17,092 nt of DNA from Lachnospiraceae bacterium (GTDB lineage Bacteria; Bacillota_A; Clostridia; Lachnospirales; Lachnospiraceae), in contig JAFRYJ010000231.1 of NCBI GenBank assembly GCA_017437705.1, forward strand, positions 1 through 17,092. Reading direction: 5' to 3'. The translations under genes and the position numbers were made by a program. Position 1 is the first letter of the stretch. Each line of letters starts with the position of its first letter. Shown piece after piece: positions 1 to 6,162 of this stretch. The notes beneath the pieces are model-generated. The model did no database searches and was not told where the DNA came from. It saw nothing but the letters and a program-made list of their open reading frames with translations.

Positions 1-45
1 GTCATTTAATGAATATACACATATGTGCCCGGTCTTTCGGAAAAC

Positions 46-74
46 TTGTAAAACACGGCCGGATACATTATGCT
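46..74 (+). promoter_or_regulatory. Candidate sigma-A promoter of the DUF89 gene
   Basis: TTGTAA at 46-51 and TATGCT at 69-74 are separated by 17 bp; each matches the sigma-A consensus at 4 of 6 positions. Transcription would begin near 81, giving a leader of about 38 nt. A perfect 10-bp palindrome, CACATATGTG, lies just upstream at 18-27 and could be an operator, but such short palindromes arise by chance. This is a motif match only. Confidence 0.35.
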
Positions 75-118
75 GTATACAGTTTAACATTATAACATTC
101 AAGAAGGAATACATGCAT

Positions 119-1033
119 ATGAACATGGATATAATAGATGAAAAAGGCTCCCTCGTGATACAGAAGCCCAAATGCGCCGCCTGCGTTCAGAGAAAGGCAA
201 TGGCATCTATACCCGAAGGCACCGCTCCGGAGATCACCGCCGCCTTCAGGGACGGCATCAGAAAGATCGTGGAGGATTCCACCACCAGGGAAAGCACCTG
301 CGTCTCTGCCCTGCACATCGACGACCTTTACAGGGAGCTGATCGGACCCACTAAAGACTTTACCGATATCAACAGATATTACAACGATCTTATCATTGCA
401 AAGGAAAACGAGATAACGGAGATCATAAACTCCTCGGAGGATCCTTTCGGAGCCGCCCTGCGTTTTTCCATGACCGGCAATTACATCGATTTCATAGCCC
501 TGGAAACGGTGGAAGACGATGTGCTGGAAAAGTCCATAGCAGAGTCCCACCTTCTTCCCGTCGATCCCGTCGTCCTGGAGGAAATGAGGAATGATGTCCT
601 TTCCGGCAGGCAGATGGTCTATCTTACGGACAACTGCGGTGAGATCGTCTTTGACAAGCTTTTTATAAAGGAAATATTGAAGATGAATCCGCAGCTTCAG
701 ATCACGATGATCGTCCGCGGTGCCCCCATCGTCAACGATGCGGTGATGGCCGATGCAGAGCAGGCAGGGCTTACTGACATCATCAACGTGATAGGAAGCG
801 GCAGCGGTGTCGGCGGCACTTCCCTGGCACTGATATCCGAAGAGGCTCTCGGATACATAAAAAGCGCCGACTTCATAATTTCGAAGGGCATGGGCAATTT
901 CGAGACCCTGGAATACGAAGACCTGAACTGTTATTTCATCTTCCTCTGCAAATGCGAATACTTTGCGGAGAGGTTCAGCGTTCCCAGGCTTACGGGAATG
1001 GTGCTCCACGGTCCGTGTGAATTTGCACAATAG
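119..1033 (+). CDS. DUF89/ARMT1-like metal-dependent phosphatase, stand-alone prokaryotic type
   Basis: 304 residues from the chosen ATG, which lies 10 nt after the AAGAAGGA element at 101-108. In-frame ATGs at 113 and 125 are alternatives. The N-terminus has the CxxC pair (Cys19, Cys22) typical of stand-alone prokaryotic DUF89 proteins. The catalytic half shows YLTDNCGEIVFD (residues 168-179), IVRGAPIVNDAV (198-209) and DFIISKGMGNFETL (251-264), the three signature blocks of the family. Asp171, Asn172 and Asp207 align with the metal ligands known in human ARMT1. Characterised members remove phosphate from sugar phosphates or damaged metabolites using Mn, Co or Ni; the substrate here cannot be read from sequence. 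The protein has no signal peptide or membrane segment and should be cytosolic. The gene is monocistronic and convergent with the LuxR-type gene. The family call is firm, the substrate unknown. Confidence 0.88.
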   Translation: MNMDIIDEKGSLVIQKPKCAACVQRKAMASIPEGTAPEITAAFRDGIRKIVEDSTTRESTCVSALHIDDLYRELIGPTKDFTDINRYYNDLIIAKENEITEIINSSEDPFGAALRFSMTGNYIDFIALETVEDDVLEKSIAESHLLPVDPVVLEEMRNDVLSGRQMVYLTDNCGEIVFDKLFIKEILKMNPQLQITMIVRGAPIVNDAVMADAEQAGLTDIINVIGSGSGVGGTSLALISEEALGYIKSADFIISKGMGNFETLEYEDLNCYFIFLCKCEYFAERFSVPRLTGMVLHGPCEFAQ

Positions 1034-1048
1034 ATCATGAATACAATA

Positions 1049-1083
1049 CGGGAGCAGCGCCAAAATGCACTGCTCCCGGTTTA
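1049..1083 (+). terminator. Intrinsic terminator between convergent genes
   Basis: A 9-bp stem, CGGGAGCAG (1049-1057) with CTGCTCCCG (1070-1078), extends inward through GC pairs around one mismatch and is followed by GTTT. The T-run is short. It lies 16 nt after the DUF89 stop and 20 nt beyond the end of the convergent regulator gene, so it may serve both, though the minus-strand side has an even poorer T-tract. Confidence 0.6.
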
Positions 1084-1102
1084 CTAACAGGACAATTAAG
1101 TT

Positions 1103-1897
1103 TTAGACATCTTTTATATCGAAACAGTTATTATTGATCAGCAGCTTGTTCAGTTCTATTCTGCTGGAAACACTCAGTTTTCTGTATATTTTGTCTATAT
1201 GCTTTCTGAGTGTGCTTATGGATATCGACAGACTCTCGCATATTTCATTGGTCTGCATGTTCTCAGCCATGCGGATCAGCACATCTTTCTCGCGTCCGGA
1301 AAGTCCGTAAACGGAACAGAATTTCTCGATATTCTCGTTGAACATCCTGTCCTTTACACCCGCATCATTGACAGTGCCTGACGTTTTTCCGCGAAGCCGT
1401 GATCCATAATGAACATAGAGCAGCTTTGTTATAAACAGTTCCTTATCCGTGAACTCTCCGTTTTCCCTGCTCCTGTGAAGTATTACCGCCCTACTCATCC
1501 CGCCGTCATCGGAAAACGTCATGATTATCTGATGATTAAAGCCTATCTCATCAGTGATCCTCTGCCCCTTCTGAATGTCATCGATCTGTTCACCGGAAAA
1601 CAATTCACTCAGTCTGCATATCATATTCTGAGGATGATCCATTATCCACTTTCTGTGATCATCACTAGGGATAGTTTCTGATATCGATCCGGGTCCGCTG
1701 TCATCTTTCCGGCATCTGAATACGGAAGTGATGCTGCCGTCTCCTGCATTTTCCGTAATATACGATATTCCGTCATACGGCACGACTGCTCCGGTCATTT
1801 CCATAGTCTTTGACCACATTTCATCGATATCGCCGATTGAATAAACGTAATACACAATATCGTTTATTTTGTGTATTTCATATTTTGAAAGCTCCAT
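1103..1897 (-). CDS. LuxR/GerE-type transcriptional regulator
   Basis: 264 residues from the ATG at 1897, preceded by a strong GGAGGG site 3 nt upstream. An in-frame ATG 45 nt further upstream lacks a comparable site. Residues 197-258 form a LuxR/GerE helix-turn-helix: 'LSGREKDVLIRMAENMQTNE' opens the domain, and the recognition helix region is 'ISISTLRKHIDKIYRKL'. The N-terminal ~190 residues have no receiver motif (no conserved phosphorylatable Asp context). Their end, 'FTDKELFITKLLYVHYGSRL', resembles the terminal helix of GAF-like sensor domains in other LuxR regulators, so a ligand-sensing module is likely. The gene is divergent from the membrane-protein gene at 2264, the usual arrangement for a local regulator of a transport gene. 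That regulatory link is inferred from position only. Confidence 0.85.
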   Translation of the reverse strand: MELSKYEIHKINDIVYYVYSIGDIDEMWSKTMEMTGAVVPYDGISYITENAGDGSITSVFRCRKDDSGPGSISETIPSDDHRKWIMDHPQNMICRLSELFSGEQIDDIQKGQRITDEIGFNHQIIMTFSDDGGMSRAVILHRSRENGEFTDKELFITKLLYVHYGSRLRGKTSGTVNDAGVKDRMFNENIEKFCSVYGLSGREKDVLIRMAENMQTNEICESLSISISTLRKHIDKIYRKLSVSSRIELNKLLINNNCFDIKDV

Positions 1898-2263
1898 ATA
1901 CCCTCCAAAAAGTATACATACAGGATCATGCTTCCGTTTCATATGCTTCGCAGTATTATTTGTGCCTGCATGCCGTATTTCTATAATATAGCGTTTGGAA
2001 AAACAGGAATAAACATTAACGGTGCGGATTTTGTATGCTTATCGGACATAAGCCTCCGCAGCCGTGGGATCTACGCTTTAAACTGCATTTTTAGTTTATA
2101 TGTGCGGTATGAATTAAGTATTTCAATACATTAACTTTTCTATATTTAGATAAAAAACTATAAACGTGTGGAATAGACGGTACATAGAGGCAATGCTAGA
2201 TTAATAACCATATAAGATGCCGTTATAATGAGAAAATATACCGGCGTCAGAAGGAGGAAAATT
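1898..2263. other. Intergenic region between divergent regulator and membrane-protein genes
   Basis: 366 bp without a credible gene. It holds a perfect 6-bp inverted repeat, TAAACT (2079-2084) and AGTTTA (2093-2098), with an 8-bp spacer, which could be an operator for the LuxR-type regulator. It also holds a sigma-A-like promoter near 2201-2229 for the rightward gene. On the minus strand TATACT (1916-1911) resembles a -10 box but has no good -35 and lies very close to the start codon. A 68-codon plus-strand reading frame at 1928-2134 has no ribosome binding site and no recognisable motif. Confidence 0.6.
2201..2229 (+). promoter_or_regulatory. Candidate sigma-A promoter of the membrane-protein gene
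   Basis: A perfect TATAAT at 2224-2229 lies 17 bp after TTAATA (2201-2206, 4 of 6 to TTGACA). The predicted start near 2236 gives a leader of about 28 nt that contains AAGGAGG at 2251-2257, 6 nt before the ATG. Confidence 0.5.
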
Positions 2264-3469
2264 ATGGAAAAGAGAACCAAGTTCATCATGCCTGCACTGT
2301 TTTCGATCTTTATCGCAACAATGCTGTACTGGTTCCTTACCCAGGTAGTAGCAAGCGGCGGCGCAATGCCCACACTTGATCTTGCATGCTTCGGTAAGAA
2401 CTTCGTAGCATCAGAAGATGCAGGCAACATCGTAGCAAATCTTGTGTATTCATTCACAGATTTTGGTGAAGGTCCTTTCTTTACAGACTTCATCGCTGCT
2501 ATCTTCACAGTAGCAGGTGGTTTCCTTGCTGCTTACCTTGAGAAGATCGGCTCTCCTCTTAAAGGAACAGGTACAGGCGGATCAGGCTACAAGTGGTATT
2601 GGCTTGCATGCTCACAGTTCATCGCCCTTATCCTTTCCAACTACATCTGGAGACATCTGATCAACATCGGCGGAACATTCGTTCCCACCTTCACACCTAT
2701 GGTTTCCTGTCTGCCTATGGCTATCCTTATGTTTGGCAAGCCCAACATCAAGAAAGCTGCAACAGGTATCATCTTTGGTGTTCTGTTACCCGTTATTTTA
2801 GTATGGCTTCTTATCGAATATATGGCAGTTCCCATGGGATGGCCTTTATTCGCAGCAATTGGACCTGGTATGGCGATCGCATCTGTTATCGCAACAGAGA
2901 TCTACAGGAAGCTGCCTTGGATGAACGAGGATATGGACGATCCCGCTCCCATCGCAAACATTGCTCCTTACGATCCCGAGATCGACAAGGTTCACAACGA
3001 AGCCTGGCATCTTACCTTCAGAAGAGCATTCGGTGGCGACGTTTCCGAGCTTTACTTCTGGGGTGCTAACATTTCAGGTCTCGGCGCTATCATCGGTGTT
3101 ATCGTTTCAACGATCATCAATCCCGCTAACAGCGCATGCGGCGCTCTTATTCCTGAATTCATCTTCCTCTTCATCTTCGCTACCTCAGTTGGTATGATCA
3201 TCTGGGGTCCCAAGTATCAGAAAGATGGCTATGCATTCACATTTGAAGGCGTACTTATGACTGGTGCTATGATCGGCGCTCTCGGCGGCGATCTCAAGAT
3301 CCTCATCCCTCTGGCAATCGTTCTTGAGTTTGTAGGTCCCGCTATTATCCACTGGGCTCTTACACAGAAGTTCTTCCAGAGACATGCAGCAGCTGTTCCT
3401 GTACAGGGATTCGCTGGTATCATGACCATCATCCTTGCAGTTATCTTCAAGGCAGCTGGACTTATGTAA
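2264..3469 (+). CDS. Polytopic membrane protein of unrecognised family, possible transporter
   Basis: 401 residues from the ATG at 2264, with AAGGAGG 6 nt upstream; a longer in-frame start at 2228 lacks a site. I do not recognise the family. About ten hydrophobic segments are visible, near residues 7-29, 70-90, 106-125, 130-155, 162-185, 190-211, 263-285, 290-314, 326-365 (probably two) and 375-398. A polar loop of about 50 residues (212-262), rich in Asp, Glu and Pro, splits the protein into two halves. Small residues and Pro inside the helices ('GPGMAIAS', 'GAMIGALGG') suggest a solute carrier rather than an anchor. There is no ATP-binding motif. Codon use is strongly biased (Ile almost always ATC, with ATA absent), suggesting high expression. 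The LuxR-type regulator is divergent upstream and the phosphotransferase lies downstream beyond a terminator. A substrate taken up and then phosphorylated is a guess. Confidence 0.8.
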   Translation: MEKRTKFIMPALFSIFIATMLYWFLTQVVASGGAMPTLDLACFGKNFVASEDAGNIVANLVYSFTDFGEGPFFTDFIAAIFTVAGGFLAAYLEKIGSPLKGTGTGGSGYKWYWLACSQFIALILSNYIWRHLINIGGTFVPTFTPMVSCLPMAILMFGKPNIKKAATGIIFGVLLPVILVWLLIEYMAVPMGWPLFAAIGPGMAIASVIATEIYRKLPWMNEDMDDPAPIANIAPYDPEIDKVHNEAWHLTFRRAFGGDVSELYFWGANISGLGAIIGVIVSTIINPANSACGALIPEFIFLFIFATSVGMIIWGPKYQKDGYAFTFEGVLMTGAMIGALGGDLKILIPLAIVLEFVGPAIIHWALTQKFFQRHAAAVPVQGFAGIMTIILAVIFKAAGLM

Positions 3470-3511
3470 TTGGATCTTTAACTGATCATTAATTGAATCG
3501 GTTATAAACAG

Positions 3512-3543
3512 GGCATCCTGCGGTTATCCGCAGGATGCCTTTT
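3512..3543 (+). terminator. Strong intrinsic terminator of the membrane-protein gene
   Basis: A perfect 12-bp stem, GGCATCCTGCGG (3512-3523) with CCGCAGGATGCC (3528-3539), has a TTAT loop and is followed by TTTT. It lies 42 nt after the stop codon and should separate this gene from the phosphotransferase gene. Confidence 0.9.
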
Positions 3544-3627
3544 GTGTTGGCCGGATATTCAGCAGAACAGACCGGAAAGGACTGCAGTTTAATTCTTACG
3601 TTTAAAACAGCTTTCTTATTCTTCACA

Positions 3628-3787
3628 GGGAAGTAGCACTTTTATGGCACTGAAGATACAGTTTAGTTCCGTGTGTCTTCGCTTTTACGGAACTTTAATA
3701 TAACTACTTCCCAAAATGTTTAACTAATCATAAGAAAAATCAAACATTGAGATAATAGACACTCCGGTTTCCGGGGTGTTATTTTTT
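3628..3787 (+). promoter_or_regulatory. Candidate structured RNA leader (or small RNA) upstream of the phosphotransferase gene
   Basis: Nested and sequential inverted repeats fill the second half of the 368-bp gap 3470-3837. GGGAAGTAG (3628-3636) pairs with CTACTTCCC (3704-3712). Inside it, AGTTCCGT (3665-3672) pairs with ACGGAACT (3687-3694). Then AATGTTT (3715-3721) pairs with AAACATT (3742-3748). A terminator follows at 3759-3787. GAAGA (3652-3656) can alternatively pair with TCTTC (3676-3680), which would break the inner stem. I could not match this to a riboswitch or RNA family I know. It may be a transcription-attenuation leader for the gene at 3838 or an independent small RNA of roughly 160 nt. 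The 84 bp between the first terminator and 3628 hold no gene and no clear promoter. Confidence 0.5.
3759..3787 (+). terminator. Intrinsic terminator or attenuator before the phosphotransferase gene
   Basis: ACACTCCGG (3759-3767) pairs with CCGGGGTGT (3771-3779), 9 bp including one G-T pair, with a TTT loop, followed by TATTTTTT. It ends about 50 nt before the start codon at 3838. No upstream gene needs it, since the membrane-protein gene already has its own terminator, so it either ends a small RNA or attenuates the downstream gene. Confidence 0.8.
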
Positions 3788-3837
3788 ACCTAACTTAAAG
3801 GCGAAATCAAAAATAAGTTCTAAAAAAGGAGACCATT

Positions 3838-4773
3838 ATGAGCAGTGTTGTTAAAACTACTATTGATGAAGCTATTGCAAGGATCGACGACTGGAAAGGC
3901 AAAGAGATCAGCTATGAGCCCGTTGCAGGCGGCATCACAAATCCCAACTTCAAGGTAACAGTAGACGGACAGGACTTCTTCCTTAAGATCCCCGGAGACG
4001 GCACGGATTTTATCGACCGTGAGTGCTGCCATCTGGCAAACAAGGCAGCTGATGAGACAGGCGCAGGCCCTAAGGATTTCTATTATTTCCCCGATACGGG
4101 TGTTGAAGTATTCGAGTGGCTTGAAGGCTATTCACCCGTTACCTTCTCCGAAGCCCTTAACGAGGAGCTCCTGACACAGGTAATTACAAAGATCTCCAAG
4201 TATCATAACAGCGGTGTCGTTCTTCCTGTAGAGTCAACACTCTTTGATCAGGCATGGGATATGATCGAGAGAGCTAAGGCGAATACCTTTACCCCTCCTG
4301 CTCATGACAGGATGATGTATCTTCTTAAAGCCATAGAAGATGCAATGAAGACCTGCGGCATCAAGATGGCTCCCTGCCACAACGATTTTTGGGTAAATAA
4401 CTGGATGTACAACAGAGAGACCGGAGACATCAAGTTCATCGACTTCGAGTATGCATCAATGAATGATCCCTATGCAGAGATCGGTCTTGGCGCAGCTCAT
4501 ACACTCGGCGAAGCCGGCGATATGCTGATCAATAAGATCTATCACGGCGGACAGTTCGACGAGCTCGGCTATGCCAAGATGAAGCTTTATCAGATCGTTA
4601 TCGATATCAAGTGGTCATACTGGGCACTTCAGCAGGAAGTTAATTCCAACGTTGATTTCGACTTCTTCAGCTGGTATGCGGGAAAGGTCGCAAGGCTTCA
4701 GTGGCTGTGGAATGACACACGTCTTGATTACTGGCTGAATCTTCTTCAGGGCAGGCCCATCTTCAGAAGATGA
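3838..4773 (+). CDS. Choline/ethanolamine-kinase-like phosphotransferase (APH superfamily)
   Basis: 311 residues. The ATG is preceded by AAGGAGA 5 nt upstream. The N-lobe has 'GGITNPNFKV' (31-40), the phosphate-binding turn of choline-kinase-like enzymes, the ATP-anchoring Lys50 in 'FFLKIPGDGT', and 'DFIDRE' after it. The catalytic loop is HNDFWVNN (181-188), matching HxDxxxxN with Asp183 and Asn188, and Asp202 in 'FIDFEYASMNDP' is the metal-binding equivalent of the DFG Asp. The order and the 'IDFEYA-NDPYAEIG' ending fit LicA/choline kinase rather than aminoglycoside kinases. The likely reaction is ATP-dependent phosphorylation of a small alcohol or amino alcohol; choline is a guess. It is cytosolic, with codon use as biased as the membrane-protein gene upstream. 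No CTP-transferase or licC-like partner is in the window. Confidence 0.85.
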   Translation: MSSVVKTTIDEAIARIDDWKGKEISYEPVAGGITNPNFKVTVDGQDFFLKIPGDGTDFIDRECCHLANKAADETGAGPKDFYYFPDTGVEVFEWLEGYSPVTFSEALNEELLTQVITKISKYHNSGVVLPVESTLFDQAWDMIERAKANTFTPPAHDRMMYLLKAIEDAMKTCGIKMAPCHNDFWVNNWMYNRETGDIKFIDFEYASMNDPYAEIGLGAAHTLGEAGDMLINKIYHGGQFDELGYAKMKLYQIVIDIKWSYWALQQEVNSNVDFDFFSWYAGKVARLQWLWNDTRLDYWLNLLQGRPIFRR

Positions 4774-4820
4774 TCTGAATAAGAGAGTTTAAACAATTAA
4801 ATATAGAGTGGGATAATGAT

Positions 4821-4850
4821 GTTCAGGCAGGAGATGTCTCCTGCCTGAAC
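4821..4850. repeat. Perfect 14-bp inverted repeat downstream of the phosphotransferase gene
   Basis: GTTCAGGCAGGAGA (4821-4834) is followed after two bases by its exact reverse complement TCTCCTGCCTGAAC (4837-4850). It lies 47 nt after the stop codon where a terminator is expected, but no T-run follows on the plus strand (GGTTATAGGG), nor a good one on the minus strand. It may be an mRNA 3'-end stabiliser, a weak terminator or a protein-binding palindrome. The rest of the 249-bp gap holds further short palindromes (GGAAATTTCC at 4876-4885; CGGATAAA/TTTATCCG at 4951-4972). Confidence 0.75.
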
Positions 4851-4962
4851 GGTTATAGGGACTAATACCCGGGCAGGAAATTTCCGTACCTGGTGCATCA
4901 GGACTGTCCGGCAGCCCGCATGCAGGCGCAGAAACATCATGCCTTTTCCGCGGATAAAGTAT

Positions 4963-4991
4963 TTTTTATCCGGCACCTTAAGTAGTATAAT
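4963..4991 (+). promoter_or_regulatory. Candidate sigma-A promoter of the SPFH gene
   Basis: A perfect TATAAT at 4986-4991 lies 17 bp after a weak -35 (TTTTTA, 4963-4968). That -35 falls within the inverted repeat CGGATAAA/TTTATCCG (4951-4972), which could be an operator. Predicted start near 4998; AAGGAGGG at 5008-5015 then precedes the ATG at 5023. Confidence 0.45.
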
Positions 4992-5022
4992 GATGGTAAC
5001 AAAACTTAAGGAGGGAAAAGAT

Positions 5023-6105
5023 ATGTGGTATGTTGTAGCGCCTATAGTAATAATCGTTATAGCACTTCTGGTATCAAACATCAGGGTAGTTCCCCAGGCA
5101 CATGCCTATGTTATAGAGAGACTCGGCAAATATAAAACAACCTGGGAAGCGGGCCTTCATGTAAAGATACCCATCATCGAGTCGGTGGCACAGCGAGTAT
5201 CCTTAAAGGAACAGGTGCTGGACTTCCCGCCTCAGCCGGTCATCACAAAGGATAACGTTACGGTAAATCTCGACTCCGTAGTATTCTGCAAGGTATTTGA
5301 TCCCAAGCTTTATGTATACGGCGTTGAGAGCCCTATCGCAGGTCTCCAGAATCTGTCGGCGACGACACTCAGAAACATCGTCGGCGAGCTTGAGCTGGAC
5401 CAGCTTCTGACATCGAGGGATTCCATCAACCAGAAGCTTCAGGTCATCCTTGATGAAGCAACGGATCCCTGGGGCATCAAGGTCACCCGTGTTGAGCTGA
5501 AGAATATTCAGCCTCCGAGGGAGATCGAGGAAGTTATGACCAAGCAGATGAGAGCTGAGCGTGAGCGTCGTCAGACAGTGCTTGAGGCACAGGCTCATCA
5601 GGAAGCTGTAGTATCCCGTGCAGAAGGCGATAAGAAGGCAAAGATCCTTGCCGCAGAGGCTGAGAGAGATGCTCAGATCGCACTGGCAGAAGGCCGCGCT
5701 AAGAGCATTCAGATGGTATATACGGCAGAGGCTGAAGGTATCACCAGGCTGAAAGAGTCCGGTATCGACGGCAACGTGCTCAGATGGAACGGCATCAAGG
5801 CCATGAAGGATGTGGCCGACGGCCGTGCAACGAAGATCTTCATGCCTACGGACCTTGCATCTATAATCAGTTCGCTGGGGGTGGCCGGTGAGGCTATGGG
5901 TATCGGCGATTCCACGAAGGTGGATACATCACCCAAACCGAAAAAGGCATTAAGCGACGATTGCTGCGATGATGCCGGCAACGACTATGTACACAGCGGA
6001 GTTACCCACGACACGATCGAAGCATCAAAGCGTATCGAGAACGAGGTAACATCCACCATCGGAGAGCGCATGCGCTCAAAGAGAGATGAATATCATATTT
6101 TTTAA
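5023..6105 (+). CDS. SPFH/prohibitin-domain membrane protein (stomatin/QmcA-like)
   Basis: 360 residues from the ATG at 5023, with AAGGAGGG 7 nt upstream; 28 further in-frame codons upstream lack a site. Residues 3-19 are one membrane segment. The SPFH domain runs from about 22 to 180: 'VPQAHAYVIERLGKY' opens it, 'LDFPPQPVITKDNVTVNLDSVV' is the stomatin core, and 'NIQPPREIEEVMTKQMRAER' marks its end. A charged Ala/Glu/Lys-rich coiled coil follows (about 165-240), then 'NVLRWNGIKAMKDVADG' as in bacterial stomatins. The last ~65 residues are a polar tail with a paired Cys (314-315) that I do not recognise. Such proteins oligomerise on membranes and organise microdomains or associate with proteases. 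The usual NfeD partner gene is not adjacent, so function stays general. Confidence 0.92.
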   Translation: MWYVVAPIVIIVIALLVSNIRVVPQAHAYVIERLGKYKTTWEAGLHVKIPIIESVAQRVSLKEQVLDFPPQPVITKDNVTVNLDSVVFCKVFDPKLYVYGVESPIAGLQNLSATTLRNIVGELELDQLLTSRDSINQKLQVILDEATDPWGIKVTRVELKNIQPPREIEEVMTKQMRAERERRQTVLEAQAHQEAVVSRAEGDKKAKILAAEAERDAQIALAEGRAKSIQMVYTAEAEGITRLKESGIDGNVLRWNGIKAMKDVADGRATKIFMPTDLASIISSLGVAGEAMGIGDSTKVDTSPKPKKALSDDCCDDAGNDYVHSGVTHDTIEASKRIENEVTSTIGERMRSKRDEYHIF

Positions 6106-6125
6106 GCCGGTCATTTAAACTGTGA

Positions 6126-6162
6126 CTCCTGCCGGTATCACAGTACCGGCAGGAGGTTTTTT
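6126..6162 (+). terminator. Terminator hairpin that also contains the ribosome binding site of the next gene
   Basis: CTCCTGCCGGTA (6126-6137) pairs perfectly with TACCGGCAGGAG (6144-6155), 12 bp with a 6-nt loop, and G plus six T follow (6156-6162). It ends the SPFH transcript. The descending arm plus the next G contains AGGAGG (6151-6156), placed 6 nt before the ATG at 6163, so the Shine-Dalgarno sequence of the M20 gene is locked in the stem and the T-run forms the spacer to the start codon. Confidence 0.9.

Noticed and set aside
68..1063. 331-codon minus-strand open frame opposite the DUF89 gene
   Set aside because: The plus strand carries unmistakable DUF89 motifs; the minus frame is rich in His and Cys with no domain or ribosome binding site, typical of an antisense shadow.
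1928..2134. 68-codon plus-strand frame between the regulator and membrane-protein genes
   Set aside because: No ribosome binding site and no recognisable features; it overlaps the upstream region of the divergent regulator.
3628..3712. Known riboswitch classes (T-box, c-di-GMP, SAM, guanidine) for the leader
   Set aside because: None of the signature sequences I remember for these classes is present, so it was left unassigned.
3838..4773. Aminoglycoside-resistance kinase reading of the phosphotransferase
   Set aside because: The N-lobe 'GGITNPNFKV' and the 'IDFEYASMNDP' block fit choline/ethanolamine-kinase-like enzymes better than APH resistance enzymes.
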